A DNA stretch of 10,859 bases from CAKSQF01 sp964569225 (lineage in GTDB: Bacteria > Bacillota > Clostridia > Oscillospirales > CAG-272): contig CAZMTU010000084.1 of the NCBI GenBank assembly GCA_964569225.1, positions 1-10,859 on the forward strand, given 5' to 3'. This document shows, in pieces, positions 1 through 7,417 of the stretch. Position 1 is the stretch's first letter, and every line of letters starts with the position of its first letter. The position numbers and the translations under genes were made by a program. Under the pieces are notes generated by a model that was given only the letters and a program-made list of their open reading frames with translations, did not search any database and had not been told where the DNA came from.

Positions 1-3000
1 TCAGCAGTGCCTTCGCCGCTTCCGTCCGGTCGGTATAGAGAACGCCTTCTACCGTCATTTCAAATTGACCGTCCGGCAGGGTGTGTTCCTTTGCTGCGGC
101 GATGTCCGCTGTAAATCCATTGATCCGCTGCCGCAGCTTGGCTTCTTCCTCCGGGTAACGGCGAAGCGCGGCTTCTAAGTCCCGTCTGCCGTAGAGGTAG
201 TTTTGCTTCAGCAGCCGCAGGCGCTGCACTTCATTTTCAAGGTCTACCCGCTCTTTGACGGTGGGATCGCCCAGCGCCAGCGCCTTGATCTCGGCATAGG
301 AGAGCGCAGCTTCGTCCACGTCGGCAGCGGTTCGCGCGGGCGTTTTGGAGGTCATAATTTGTGAAATAAAGCGCTGCTTGCTTTCCAGCGTCTGGTACAT
401 ATAAGCGTCGAAGGTTTCGGCAGTGATGTAGCGGTAGATATGTACCTTGGGGTTGGCATTGCCCCGCCGTATGATGCGCCCCTCCCGCTGATTCAGATCG
501 GAAGGCCGCCAAGGTGCATCCAAATGATGCTCGGCGATAAGCCGATCCTGCACATTGGTGCCCGCCCCCATTTTTTCGGTAGAGCCTATCAGTACCCGGA
601 CTGAGCCGCTTCGAACCTTTTCAAAGAGGGCGGCTTTCTGTGCTTCGGTATTAGCGTCATGAATATAAGCGATCTCATCGGCGGGAATGCCCTTGTCGGT
701 CAGCTTGCGCTTCAGATCGTCATAGACGTTAAAGCCCTCGCCGGCAGGGGTGGACAGATCGCAGAATACCAGCTGCGCGGAACAGTCGGCGGCAGTATTC
801 TGCCAAATTTCGTATATTCGTTTGGCGCAGCGATTTACCTTACTGTCCGGCTGATCGGGCAGCAGGGGATCGAACAGCCGCTGATCCAGCGCCAGCTTGC
901 GTCCTTCCCCGGTGATCTTTAACATATTGTCCTGTCTGGGATTTACCTTGCCGGCGTGGATCAGTTCCGCCCGCTTAGCGAAGGCTTTAACGATCTCCTT
1001 TTGAATGGGGGTAGGCGGGATTTCTTCAGTGTGGTATTCTGCCTCCGGTACCGGCAGCTTCAGCATATCCGCTGTCTGCACATCGGCAAACTGCGCGAAC
1101 ATTGCCCGCAATTCGGGAATGTTGTAAAACCGTGCAAAGCGTGTTCGGGGACGGTAGCTTCTGCCATCGGGGGACAGCTCATTTTGAACTACCGTTTCCC
1201 CAAAGGTGGACGCCCAAGCGTCAAACATAGTCAGATTTTTTTCTTTCAGCGCACCGAAGCCAAGGTAACGCTGTATAGTGAACATTTCGGTAACGCTGTT
1301 GGAAATAGGGGTGCCGGTAGCGAATATGATCCCTTTGCCGCCTGTCTTTTCGTCCAGCCAACGGCATTTCATGTAAAGGTCGCTGGCTTTTTGAGACGCG
1401 GAGGTAGAAATGCCGGCTACATTGCTCATCTTAGTTACTGTCATGAGATTTTTGAAGGCGTGCGCTTCGTCTACGAAGAGCCGATCAACGCCCAGTTCTT
1501 CAAAGGTAATGGTATCGTCCTTCTTTTCACGGGCGGCAAGATCTTCCAGCTGCTTGTTCAGGCGTTTTTGCAGCTGAACAAGATTTTTAACCGAAAAAGA
1601 TCGCTCTCCTTTTTTTGCCCGCAGTTCGGAAAGTCCCTGTGTAATCTCATCTATTTCCCGCTCGATCATCCGTGCCTGATATTCTACGCTCATGGGGATT
1701 TTTTGGAACTGAGAATGTCCGATGATCACGGCGTCCCAGTTACCGGTAGCAATCTGAGCGCACAGCCGTTTGCGATTGGCTGCCTCAAAATCTGATTTGG
1801 AGGTCACTAAGATATTGGCAGCCGGATAAAGCTTGAGAAACTCTCTGCCCATCTGCTCGGTGAGATGATTGGGGACCACCATCAGGGATTTAGCGCAAAG
1901 CCCCAGCCGTTTACTCTCCATGGCGGCGGCAGCCATTTCATAGCTTTTCCCCGCGCCGACTACATGAGCAAGAAGCGTATTTCCTCCGTAGAGGATACGG
2001 GCAACGGCGTTCTGCTGGTGAGGAAGCAGCCTGATTTCGCTGTTCATGCCTTTAAAGCTCAGATGACTGCCGTCATATTCACGCAAACGCAGAGAATTAA
2101 ACTGTTCATTGTACAGCTTACAAAGGCGCTTGCTTCGGGCGGGATCCTTCCATATCCAGCCAGTGAAGGCTTCCTTAATGGCGTCCTGCTTCGCCATCGC
2201 CAGCACGGTTTGAGCCTGATTGATTACCGATTTGGGTTTTCCGTTATGGTCCCGAAATGTGTCGTATACCTTTGTATGCCGCTGATTTAAGCAGTCCTCC
2301 AGCATTTCAGCGGCACTGATTCGGCGGGTGCCGTAGGCTTCACGCGCTTTTACGCCGGTTGAAACGGCGTTTTTGTTGGTGATCTGATAGGAAGCGGTGT
2401 AGGCGTCGTATTCTACTTCGGCACGGCTTCGGGCATAAAAGGGGACCTCCAGCAGATCAATAAGAAAATCCTTGTAAATATCCGCCGGCACCCATGTGGC
2501 GCCCAGCCGAATTGTGATTTCATCCGGAGTCAGGTCAACCGGCTGTACATTGGTGAGAGCGGATACGTTAGGTTCCGCCAGATATTTTCGGTCGATGGGC
2601 AGTGCGGCATATACGGCTTCCACCATACGCAGCTTCTGCCGCACATTGCCGGAAAGATATTCGGAGGCGCTGATCAAAGGGAAGCGGCTCAGATCAGCGA
2701 TATTCGGTAATGTTTCCCCGCAGCGGATGTCCCGAAAGATCTGTCCCTGAAGGGCGCTTTCCAATTCATCGGCTGTTTTACCGGTAAGAGCGGTCATATA
2801 ATCCATATCCACATATCCCTTTTCGCTAAGAGAAAGCGTCAGGGCTTCTTCAGGCGTGTCCGCGTGAGTGACCGGTGTATGGGGCTTGAGGGTGCGTCCC
2901 CGAAAGAGCGCCGCTTTTTCTTTCAGTACACCCTTGTCATCTACGATTTCCAGCGACAGCAGCAGGGGAGCGCCGCTGTCCTCCCGAAAGGAGATTCGGT

Positions 3001-5935
3001 TGGTACGGCTTGTAAGCAGTCCGTACTTGGAAACAAAGCTGTCGTAGAGGTCATTCAGTTTTTCCTGTGCCGTTCGGATGGTTTCATCGGGGGCGTCCTC
3101 TAATTGAAGATCTATCACTTTTCGGGTCTGATCCCGAATGCCGATCATGCCTTTGATCCGCTGAGCGGCGCTTTCACTGAACTTGCAATGCCGAAAATCC
3201 TGATTATCTCTAAAATAGATCTCACCGTTTGCTGCGACAATAAAAGAATAGCTACGGACTTCATCAGGGGAGGGAAGCAGATCGGCAGGCGTGTCGGCGG
3301 CTTCGGTGGGCAGCCCGTCCACCGTCTCCGGCAGGGGTAGGGCGGGCTGAATCTGACTGACCGCTTCGGTCAGCAGGCGGTCAAGATCGTCGCCCTCACG
3401 GCTGACGCAGGCGACTTCGGGACCGTACCGTCCGCTGACCGCCTTTAATTCACCCATCACCATTTTGGGGTGAGTGACAAAATAGCGGTTGACAGGCAGA
3501 CCGCATTTGGCGGTGTCCAGCCCCAGCCATTCGGGCGTACTGTCAGAGGGATGTGCCTTTTTTTGCAGAAACAGAATGTCTGCCGTGATTCGTCGTGTGC
3601 CCGCAGCGGCTTTAAAGGTGCTTACGGGCAGACGGACGGCGCCCAACAGCTCGGCACGCTCTGCAATGTAACGGCGAACGGCATCGCCTTTTTTGTCCAT
3701 GGTATACATGGAGGTGACAAAGGCGACAAAACCCCCCGCTTTGACTTTGTCCAGCGCTTTGGCGAAGAAATAATCGTGGATAGCGAAATGCAGACGGTTG
3801 TATCGGCTGTCAGATACGCCGAAATCGCCGAAGGGGATATTTCCGATGGCGGCGTCGAAGCTGTTATCTGTCAGTGCCGTATGCTCAAAGCCCTGCACCG
3901 AAATGGAGGCGCTGGGATAAAGCTGTTTCGCGATGCGCCCCGAAAGGCTGTCCAGCTCAATGCCGGTAAAGGACGCAGGTAAGCTGTCCGGCAGCATTCC
4001 CATGAAGTGACCGACGCCGCAGGAGGGTTCCAGCAGCCTCCCCCCTGAAAAGCCGGCAGTTTGCAGCCCTTTATAGATCGCCCGAATGACCGCAGGCGGG
4101 GTGTAGAAGGCGGTCAGGGTAGAAGATTTTGCGGATGCGTACTCTTCTGCGGTGAGCAGCGCTTTCAGTTCACCGTAGCCGACATGGGTGGTGTCAAAGT
4201 AATCTGCAAGCCCGCCCCAGCCCACATAGCGGGAAAGAACGGTCTGCTCTTCAGACGTGGCAGGACGGCTTTCTGCTTCCAATTGCTTTAACAACTTGAT
4301 AGCGGCAAGGTTATTTTGGAAGCGTTCGGAGGGTGTTCCCACGCCGATCTGATCGTCGAGGATGCGGAAATCGGCAGCCGAGGTGGACTGAGAGCGCAAA
4401 TCCGAACGGTCTGACGGCTGTTCTGTCTGCGCTTCGATCTCAGCTTGCTGCACTTCGGGGGAGGGCAGATAGGACGAGTATTGTTCCAGCTCGGCAGGGG
4501 TCAGATAGCGGTCATCGTCGATGAGCTGCCGAATGCGCTGCGCTGCTTCTGTCCAGCTGAGCAGCATCGAAGCCCGCTCTTCTCCGTTTTTCCGCCTTGC
4601 AATTTGAATGCCCTTGGGGTCATGTACTTCGTAGAGCTTAAGCTCGGGAATTGCAGGAAAGCGACCGCCCCATCCGTATTCTTCCTTCAAGAATTCGGCA
4701 TTTTCAGCGGTGGGCAGGTGCTTCCGAAACTGTTCGTAGATGCGGAATTTGCCGTTTTCCATTCCGCTGCCAAGGCTTAGCAGTGCATCGATCTCAGCTA
4801 CGGTGATTGGTGCATCAAAATCTGTCAGCTGTAGATCAGTTCGGTCAGGACGATCTCTTCCGCTGCCTGACGGAGATTGTTCATCAGCCCCACCCATTTC
4901 ATTTGATCGTTGGCTTTCATCTCTTCGGTCAGCCCCTCGGTTTTCGCCATCTGTTCGATCAGATCGTCCTCCATCTGCTGCGCCTTCCGACCCATCTCGT
5001 TGCAGTGTGCCGCCAGCGTTTCCTCCAGCAGCAGGTAGGAATACAGAGCCTTCCGATTTTCCTTCAGAAATTGCTTTCTCAGGTAGGCGTATTTCCCCTG
5101 AATCCTCATGTTCGGTAACTCGATGTCGGGGATCAGGTAATCCCCCGTTTTTATGTAGGTGATCTCGGTCATTTTGAATCTTTCCTTCCTTCATTATATT
5201 GCGTATCTCTTCCGCAATGGGTTTCAGCAAAGCGGTCGCCATATCCATAGATGTCTGTCCCAAAGCGCAGAATAGGGCTTTGTCCCTTACAAAGTGGTTG
5301 AGTCCCACAAAGTCAAACTGATTGGCAAGCTCGTCAGCCTGTCCGCAGCGGGAAAGCACCATATAAATTGCGCTTTCCTCGCTGAGGCAGAGAAATTTAT
5401 CTGCCTGATCGCGAGTGAACTTCTCACGGCTGAGCGCAGCAGCCCCTTGCAGAAATTCGGCTGCATGACTGTTGCAGACCTCCGATACCGTTTGTTCAAT
5501 GGCGGCAATAAGATCGTCCGGCACATCGGACAGACCGAACTGTTCGGTCAAGCGGCTGATCACGGCTTCTGCGTAGGTATCTTGGTAGTGCCAAATGGGC
5601 ACCGGCTTCGAGCGGCTTGTCTCTACCGTGTCGGCAATGTCAAAGTACAATTCCATCGAATCGGTGGCAGGGTTGAATAGGCGAATGGCTTTGCTGCCCT
5701 GCTGCACCCACCGACCGAAAAAGCGGTTCCAGCTTTTCATGGGGAGAATGGCGGTGGCGTCGGGACGTTGGGCGTAGATCAGCAGCTGGTTTTCAAAGCT
5801 GCATTTGTAGTTGCGGCAGGCGGTGTCAAGATAATCCCGCCATGCTACAGGGTCGGCTGTAATCTCTCTGACAATGGCGTCGGACAGTTCTTTCAGCCTG
5901 CGCCGGCTGTAATTCTGTTTACTTTCCTTCCTCAT
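1..5935 (-). CDS. Giant ICE helicase: ArdC-like N-terminus, N6 DNA methylase and SNF2/DEAH helicase (3' end beyond window)
   Basis: This frame has no stop from its ATG at 5935-5933 to the window edge (at least 1978 codons), checked triplet by triplet. The N-terminus (about residues 1-95, with LLIYAQRPDAT near 51-61) matches the ArdC-like start of large clostridial ICE helicases. Residues about 255-371 are a hydrophilic low-complexity linker that also encodes tnpV in another frame. A conserved helicase-associated block follows (FLKEEYGWGG, DDRYLTPAE). The Rossmann methylase has motif I EPSCGVG at 636-642 and motif IV as NIPFG at 699-703. The ATPase has Walker A GAGKS at 1327-1331, VDEAH at 1488-1492 and motif VI QREGRIIRRGN from 1816. 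The family acts on element DNA in the cytoplasm, probably protecting or remodelling it during transfer; the exact role is inferred. The ATG has only a weak Shine-Dalgarno. A GTG at 5956-5954, overlapping the upstream stop as GTGA, is an alternative start. Confidence 0.97.
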   Translation of the reverse strand, partial: MRKESKQNYSRRRLKELSDAIVREITADPVAWRDYLDTACRNYKCSFENQLLIYAQRPDATAILPMKSWNRFFGRWVQQGSKAIRLFNPATDSMELYFDIADTVETSRSKPVPIWHYQDTYAEAVISRLTEQFGLSDVPDDLIAAIEQTVSEVCNSHAAEFLQGAAALSREKFTRDQADKFLCLSEESAIYMVLSRCGQADELANQFDFVGLNHFVRDKALFCALGQTSMDMATALLKPIAEEIRNIMKEGKIQNDRDHLHKNGGLPDPRHRVTEHEDSGEIRLPEKAISEGKSEGSVFLPAAGGNAGGTLQRDGSEGAADGGRSDRTDGENRGADRRDESQRSNEMGGADEQSPSGSGRDRPDRTDLQLTDFDAPITVAEIDALLSLGSGMENGKFRIYEQFRKHLPTAENAEFLKEEYGWGGRFPAIPELKLYEVHDPKGIQIARRKNGEERASMLLSWTEAAQRIRQLIDDDRYLTPAELEQYSSYLPSPEVQQAEIEAQTEQPSDRSDLRSQSTSAADFRILDDQIGVGTPSERFQNNLAAIKLLKQLEAESRPATSEEQTVLSRYVGWGGLADYFDTTHVGYGELKALLTAEEYASAKSSTLTAFYTPPAVIRAIYKGLQTAGFSGGRLLEPSCGVGHFMGMLPDSLPASFTGIELDSLSGRIAKQLYPSASISVQGFEHTALTDNSFDAAIGNIPFGDFGVSDSRYNRLHFAIHDYFFAKALDKVKAGGFVAFVTSMYTMDKKGDAVRRYIAERAELLGAVRLPVSTFKAAAGTRRITADILFLQKKAHPSDSTPEWLGLDTAKCGLPVNRYFVTHPKMVMGELKAVSGRYGPEVACVSREGDDLDRLLTEAVSQIQPALPLPETVDGLPTEAADTPADLLPSPDEVRSYSFIVAANGEIYFRDNQDFRHCKFSESAAQRIKGMIGIRDQTRKVIDLQLEDAPDETIRTAQEKLNDLYDSFVSKYGLLTSRTNRISFREDSGAPLLLSLEIVDDKGVLKEKAALFRGRTLKPHTPVTHADTPEEALTLSLSEKGYVDMDYMTALTGKTADELESALQGQIFRDIRCGETLPNIADLSRFPLISASEYLSGNVRQKLRMVEAVYAALPIDRKYLAEPNVSALTNVQPVDLTPDEITIRLGATWVPADIYKDFLIDLLEVPFYARSRAEVEYDAYTASYQITNKNAVSTGVKAREAYGTRRISAAEMLEDCLNQRHTKVYDTFRDHNGKPKSVINQAQTVLAMAKQDAIKEAFTGWIWKDPARSKRLCKLYNEQFNSLRLREYDGSHLSFKGMNSEIRLLPHQQNAVARILYGGNTLLAHVVGAGKSYEMAAAAMESKRLGLCAKSLMVVPNHLTEQMGREFLKLYPAANILVTSKSDFEAANRKRLCAQIATGNWDAVIIGHSQFQKIPMSVEYQARMIEREIDEITQGLSELRAKKGERSFSVKNLVQLQKRLNKQLEDLAAREKKDDTITFEELGVDRLFVDEAHAFKNLMTVTKMSNVAGISTSASQKASDLYMKCRWLDEKTGGKGIIFATGTPISNSVTEMFTIQRYLGFGALKEKNLTMFDAWASTFGETVVQNELSPDGRSYRPRTRFARFYNIPELRAMFAQFADVQTADMLKLPVPEAEYHTEEIPPTPIQKEIVKAFAKRAELIHAGKVNPRQDNMLKITGEGRKLALDQRLFDPLLPDQPDSKVNRCAKRIYEIWQNTAADCSAQLVFCDLSTPAGEGFNVYDDLKRKLTDKGIPADEIAYIHDANTEAQKAALFEKVRSGSVRVLIGSTEKMGAGTNVQDRLIAEHHLDAPWRPSDLNQREGRIIRRGNANPKVHIYRYITAETFDAYMYQTLESKQRFISQIMTSKTPARTAADVDEAALSYAEIKALALGDPTVKERVDLENEVQRLRLLKQNYLYGRRDLEAALRRYPEEEAKLRQRINGFTADIAAAKEHTLPDGQFEMTVEGVLYTDRTEAAKALL
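4825..5172 (-). CDS. tnpV: TnpV family transposon protein, overprinted inside the helicase gene (+1 frame)
   Basis: The 115-residue product matches the TnpV family: an N-terminal GDYLIPDIELP at 10-20, a basic helical middle (GKYAYLRKQFLKENRK at 26-41) and the C-terminal signature QMKWVGLMNN at 90-99 followed by AEEIVLTELIY at 104-114. TnpV is a small protein of Tn4451-type and ICE elements, thought to be DNA-associated, with no firmly known function. The ATG at 5172-5170 has a purine-rich Shine-Dalgarno 7 to 11 bases upstream. The whole gene lies within codons ~255-371 of the methylase-helicase, which stays open throughout. Expression as a separate protein is inferred from the intact frame, ribosome site and family match. 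The alternative, that this is a frozen non-translated image, is less likely because a family-like protein is maintained. Confidence 0.82.
   Translation of the reverse strand: MTEITYIKTGDYLIPDIELPNMRIQGKYAYLRKQFLKENRKALYSYLLLEETLAAHCNEMGRKAQQMEDDLIEQMAKTEGLTEEMKANDQMKWVGLMNNLRQAAEEIVLTELIYS
5180..5191 (-). promoter_or_regulatory. Internal ribosome binding site for tnpV
   Basis: On the minus strand this reads AAGGAAGGAAAG and ends 7 bases before the tnpV ATG at 5172. It offers two overlapping purine cores at 7 and 11 bases spacing. In the helicase frame the same bases encode part of K-E-G-K. It fixes the tnpV start and suggests independent initiation within the helicase mRNA. Confidence 0.65.
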
Positions 5936-5952
5936 TTTTCTTTCAATAAACC

Positions 5953-6804
5953 TCACTCAATGATCGCTTTCCGAAGATCGAAAGCCGGGTCAACCAACTC
6001 AAAGGTAATATGGTATTCGGATTTTGCAGTATCGGCAATAGCAGGGTCAGGGTCATTGAGAACACTGACACCCACCTTGAAGCCGCTGATCTCTGCGGCA
6101 GATTTTACCGCAAAACTCTCCTCTTCATTGTTCCATGTAAGGGTCAGGTCTGCCGCTTCCTCCAAATGTCCCTTGAAAAAGTAGTCATCCCTGTACCCAA
6201 AGGAAAGGGATCCGCCACGGACAGGAGACACATACAGCTCAAAGTCCCCTGATACGCCTTTCAGGGTCATGCCGTTTTGCGTATCGAGCTGAATTTCTTC
6301 ACAGGTCAGCACCTCTGCACCCAGCATCAGATAAGGAAAGTAGACGGAATAGGTCGCACTGAAATCCTGCGTACAAGGGGTAATGCAGAACACACCGTCT
6401 GCAAGATTGTAAGCGGAGGCGCTGTAGTTGCAGCAGTAGTAATCATCGTAGTCCATAAAAAAGGAGGTTCCGCTCACAAATTCCTTGCCGGTATGGTCGA
6501 CACGCTCCCCATTCAGAATCGCTTCCGAGCCGTACAGTTCGGAATGGTGATTTACCCGCAGCGCCACTGCGCCGCTTGCCTTTACGACCCTCACCGTGAC
6601 GGTTTGCAGCTCTCTTGTAGGACTGTCTAAATCGTTCCAGTGCTGTGTGACCGACACCGCCTTTGTCTTAGCGGGTCTGTCCGTTTCCTTTTCAATCTCC
6701 TTTGACCGGCTGCAAGCGGTCAGGTTCAGCAGCTGGGACGCTGTCAGCAGCAGAGCCGCTGTTAATAATAGAGCGATTGGGTTCAGATACTTCATTGGTT
6801 TCAT
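5953..6804 (-). CDS. Predicted lipoprotein of the conjugation module, function unknown
   Basis: The product has 283 residues. It begins with a positively charged short n-region (MKPMKYLNP), a leucine/alanine-rich hydrophobic stretch and a lipobox L-T-A-C with the lipidation cysteine at residue 31, so it should be exported and anchored on the outer face of the membrane. The rest alternates polar and aromatic residues, looks beta-rich and matches no family I can name. The start at 6804 is chosen because an AAAGGA site lies about 6 bases upstream. The open frame continues further upstream, but only because it overlaps the preceding gene, and no ribosome site supports an earlier start. It overlaps the 3' end of the membrane-protein gene by 113 bases. 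The helicase ATG follows its stop after 17 bases. A role in the mating channel, recipient contact or exclusion is inference from position only. Confidence 0.78.
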   Translation of the reverse strand: MKPMKYLNPIALLLTAALLLTASQLLNLTACSRSKEIEKETDRPAKTKAVSVTQHWNDLDSPTRELQTVTVRVVKASGAVALRVNHHSELYGSEAILNGERVDHTGKEFVSGTSFFMDYDDYYCCNYSASAYNLADGVFCITPCTQDFSATYSVYFPYLMLGAEVLTCEEIQLDTQNGMTLKGVSGDFELYVSPVRGGSLSFGYRDDYFFKGHLEEAADLTLTWNNEEESFAVKSAAEISGFKVGVSVLNDPDPAIADTAKSEYHITFELVDPAFDLRKAIIE

Positions 6805-7417
6805 CGTCTGTCCTTTCATTCGTAATAGCGGGCGCGCTGGCTTCAGAGCGCTCCCAAGGCGGCGTATACGCCAGCACCTCATTCAGCACCTGCACCTCAT
6901 CCGAGGTCAATTGAACGCCGAAGGCTGTATAGAGGTTGATATAATAGGGGCTGATCAGGTCGGCACTGGCAAAGCAGTCCACTAATCCGCTGTATTTGCG
7001 CAGTACGTCGGTGATCCCGTCCTCCTCATTTTTCAGGTGTACATGGTAGATCACATTGCACATCTCAATTTCGTTCCACGTAAGTCTGTAAAAATTTCCG
7101 ATGAGCTGTAGAGAATCCTCCGGCCATGGGATATTATCCGGATAGTTGGGGTCATAGAGTATCTCAATGACCGTTCCATGCAGCAGGGAAGCGTAATAAT
7201 CTCCGTCGATCTGAATCGTATCGCTGTTTACCTGTCCCATCCAGCCGAACAGCCCCGTTATGGCAATGGCGGGAAGAGACAGCACGAAAAAGATGATGCC
7301 CACAATGCCCAGCACCCTGCCGGTGTGACGGTTATCGTCACTGGCGAAATTCTTGAACACCCCAACGGCTTTTGAAATGCCGGCCTTGACCGCCTTGATT
7401 ACTTTGAGGACGTCCAT
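6692..7417 (-). CDS. Single-span membrane protein downstream of VirB4, function unknown
   Basis: The product has 241 residues. A short basic N-terminal region (about 1-33, with an amphipathic KVIKAVKAGISKAVGVFKNF) precedes one strong transmembrane helix at about 35-57. An acidic, aromatic-rich domain then runs to about residue 190 and a low-complexity polar tail to the end. The ATG overlaps the VirB4 stop in a TGATG, which indicates translational coupling. In related ICEs the gene after VirB4 often encodes a membrane-anchored cell-wall hydrolase (lysozyme/NlpC-P60). Here I see a membrane anchor but no hydrolase signature, so it may be a channel or scaffold protein (inference). The tail-coding region also carries the start and signal peptide of the downstream lipoprotein in another frame. 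Confidence 0.85.
   Translation of the reverse strand: MDVLKVIKAVKAGISKAVGVFKNFASDDNRHTGRVLGIVGIIFFVLSLPAIAITGLFGWMGQVNSDTIQIDGDYYASLLHGTVIEILYDPNYPDNIPWPEDSLQLIGNFYRLTWNEIEMCNVIYHVHLKNEEDGITDVLRKYSGLVDCFASADLISPYYINLYTAFGVQLTSDEVQVLNEVLAYTPPWERSEASAPAITNERTDDETNEVSEPNRSIINSGSAADSVPAAEPDRLQPVKGD

Noticed and set aside
956..1795. Plus-strand 279-codon open frame
   Set aside because: It is the antisense phase of the helicase gene, whose minus-strand reading carries clear helicase motifs (VDEAH) in the same bases. The plus translation resembles no family and has no convincing context.
4740..5162. Plus-strand 140-codon open frame over the tnpV region
   Set aside because: It is the mirror of the helicase linker codons (Ser/Arg/Pro-rich) and only reflects the open minus-strand frames.
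4825..5172. tnpV as a transposon insertion or frameshift that breaks the helicase
   Set aside because: The helicase frame continues without a stop on both sides and through the segment, the two frames share the same bases, and no flanking repeats are visible. It is an overlap, not an interruption.
6805..6882. N-terminal extension of the lipoprotein to 6882
   Set aside because: The extra 26 residues are basic and unlike a signal peptide. No ribosome site precedes the earlier ATGs, while 6804 has one and leads straight into the signal peptide.
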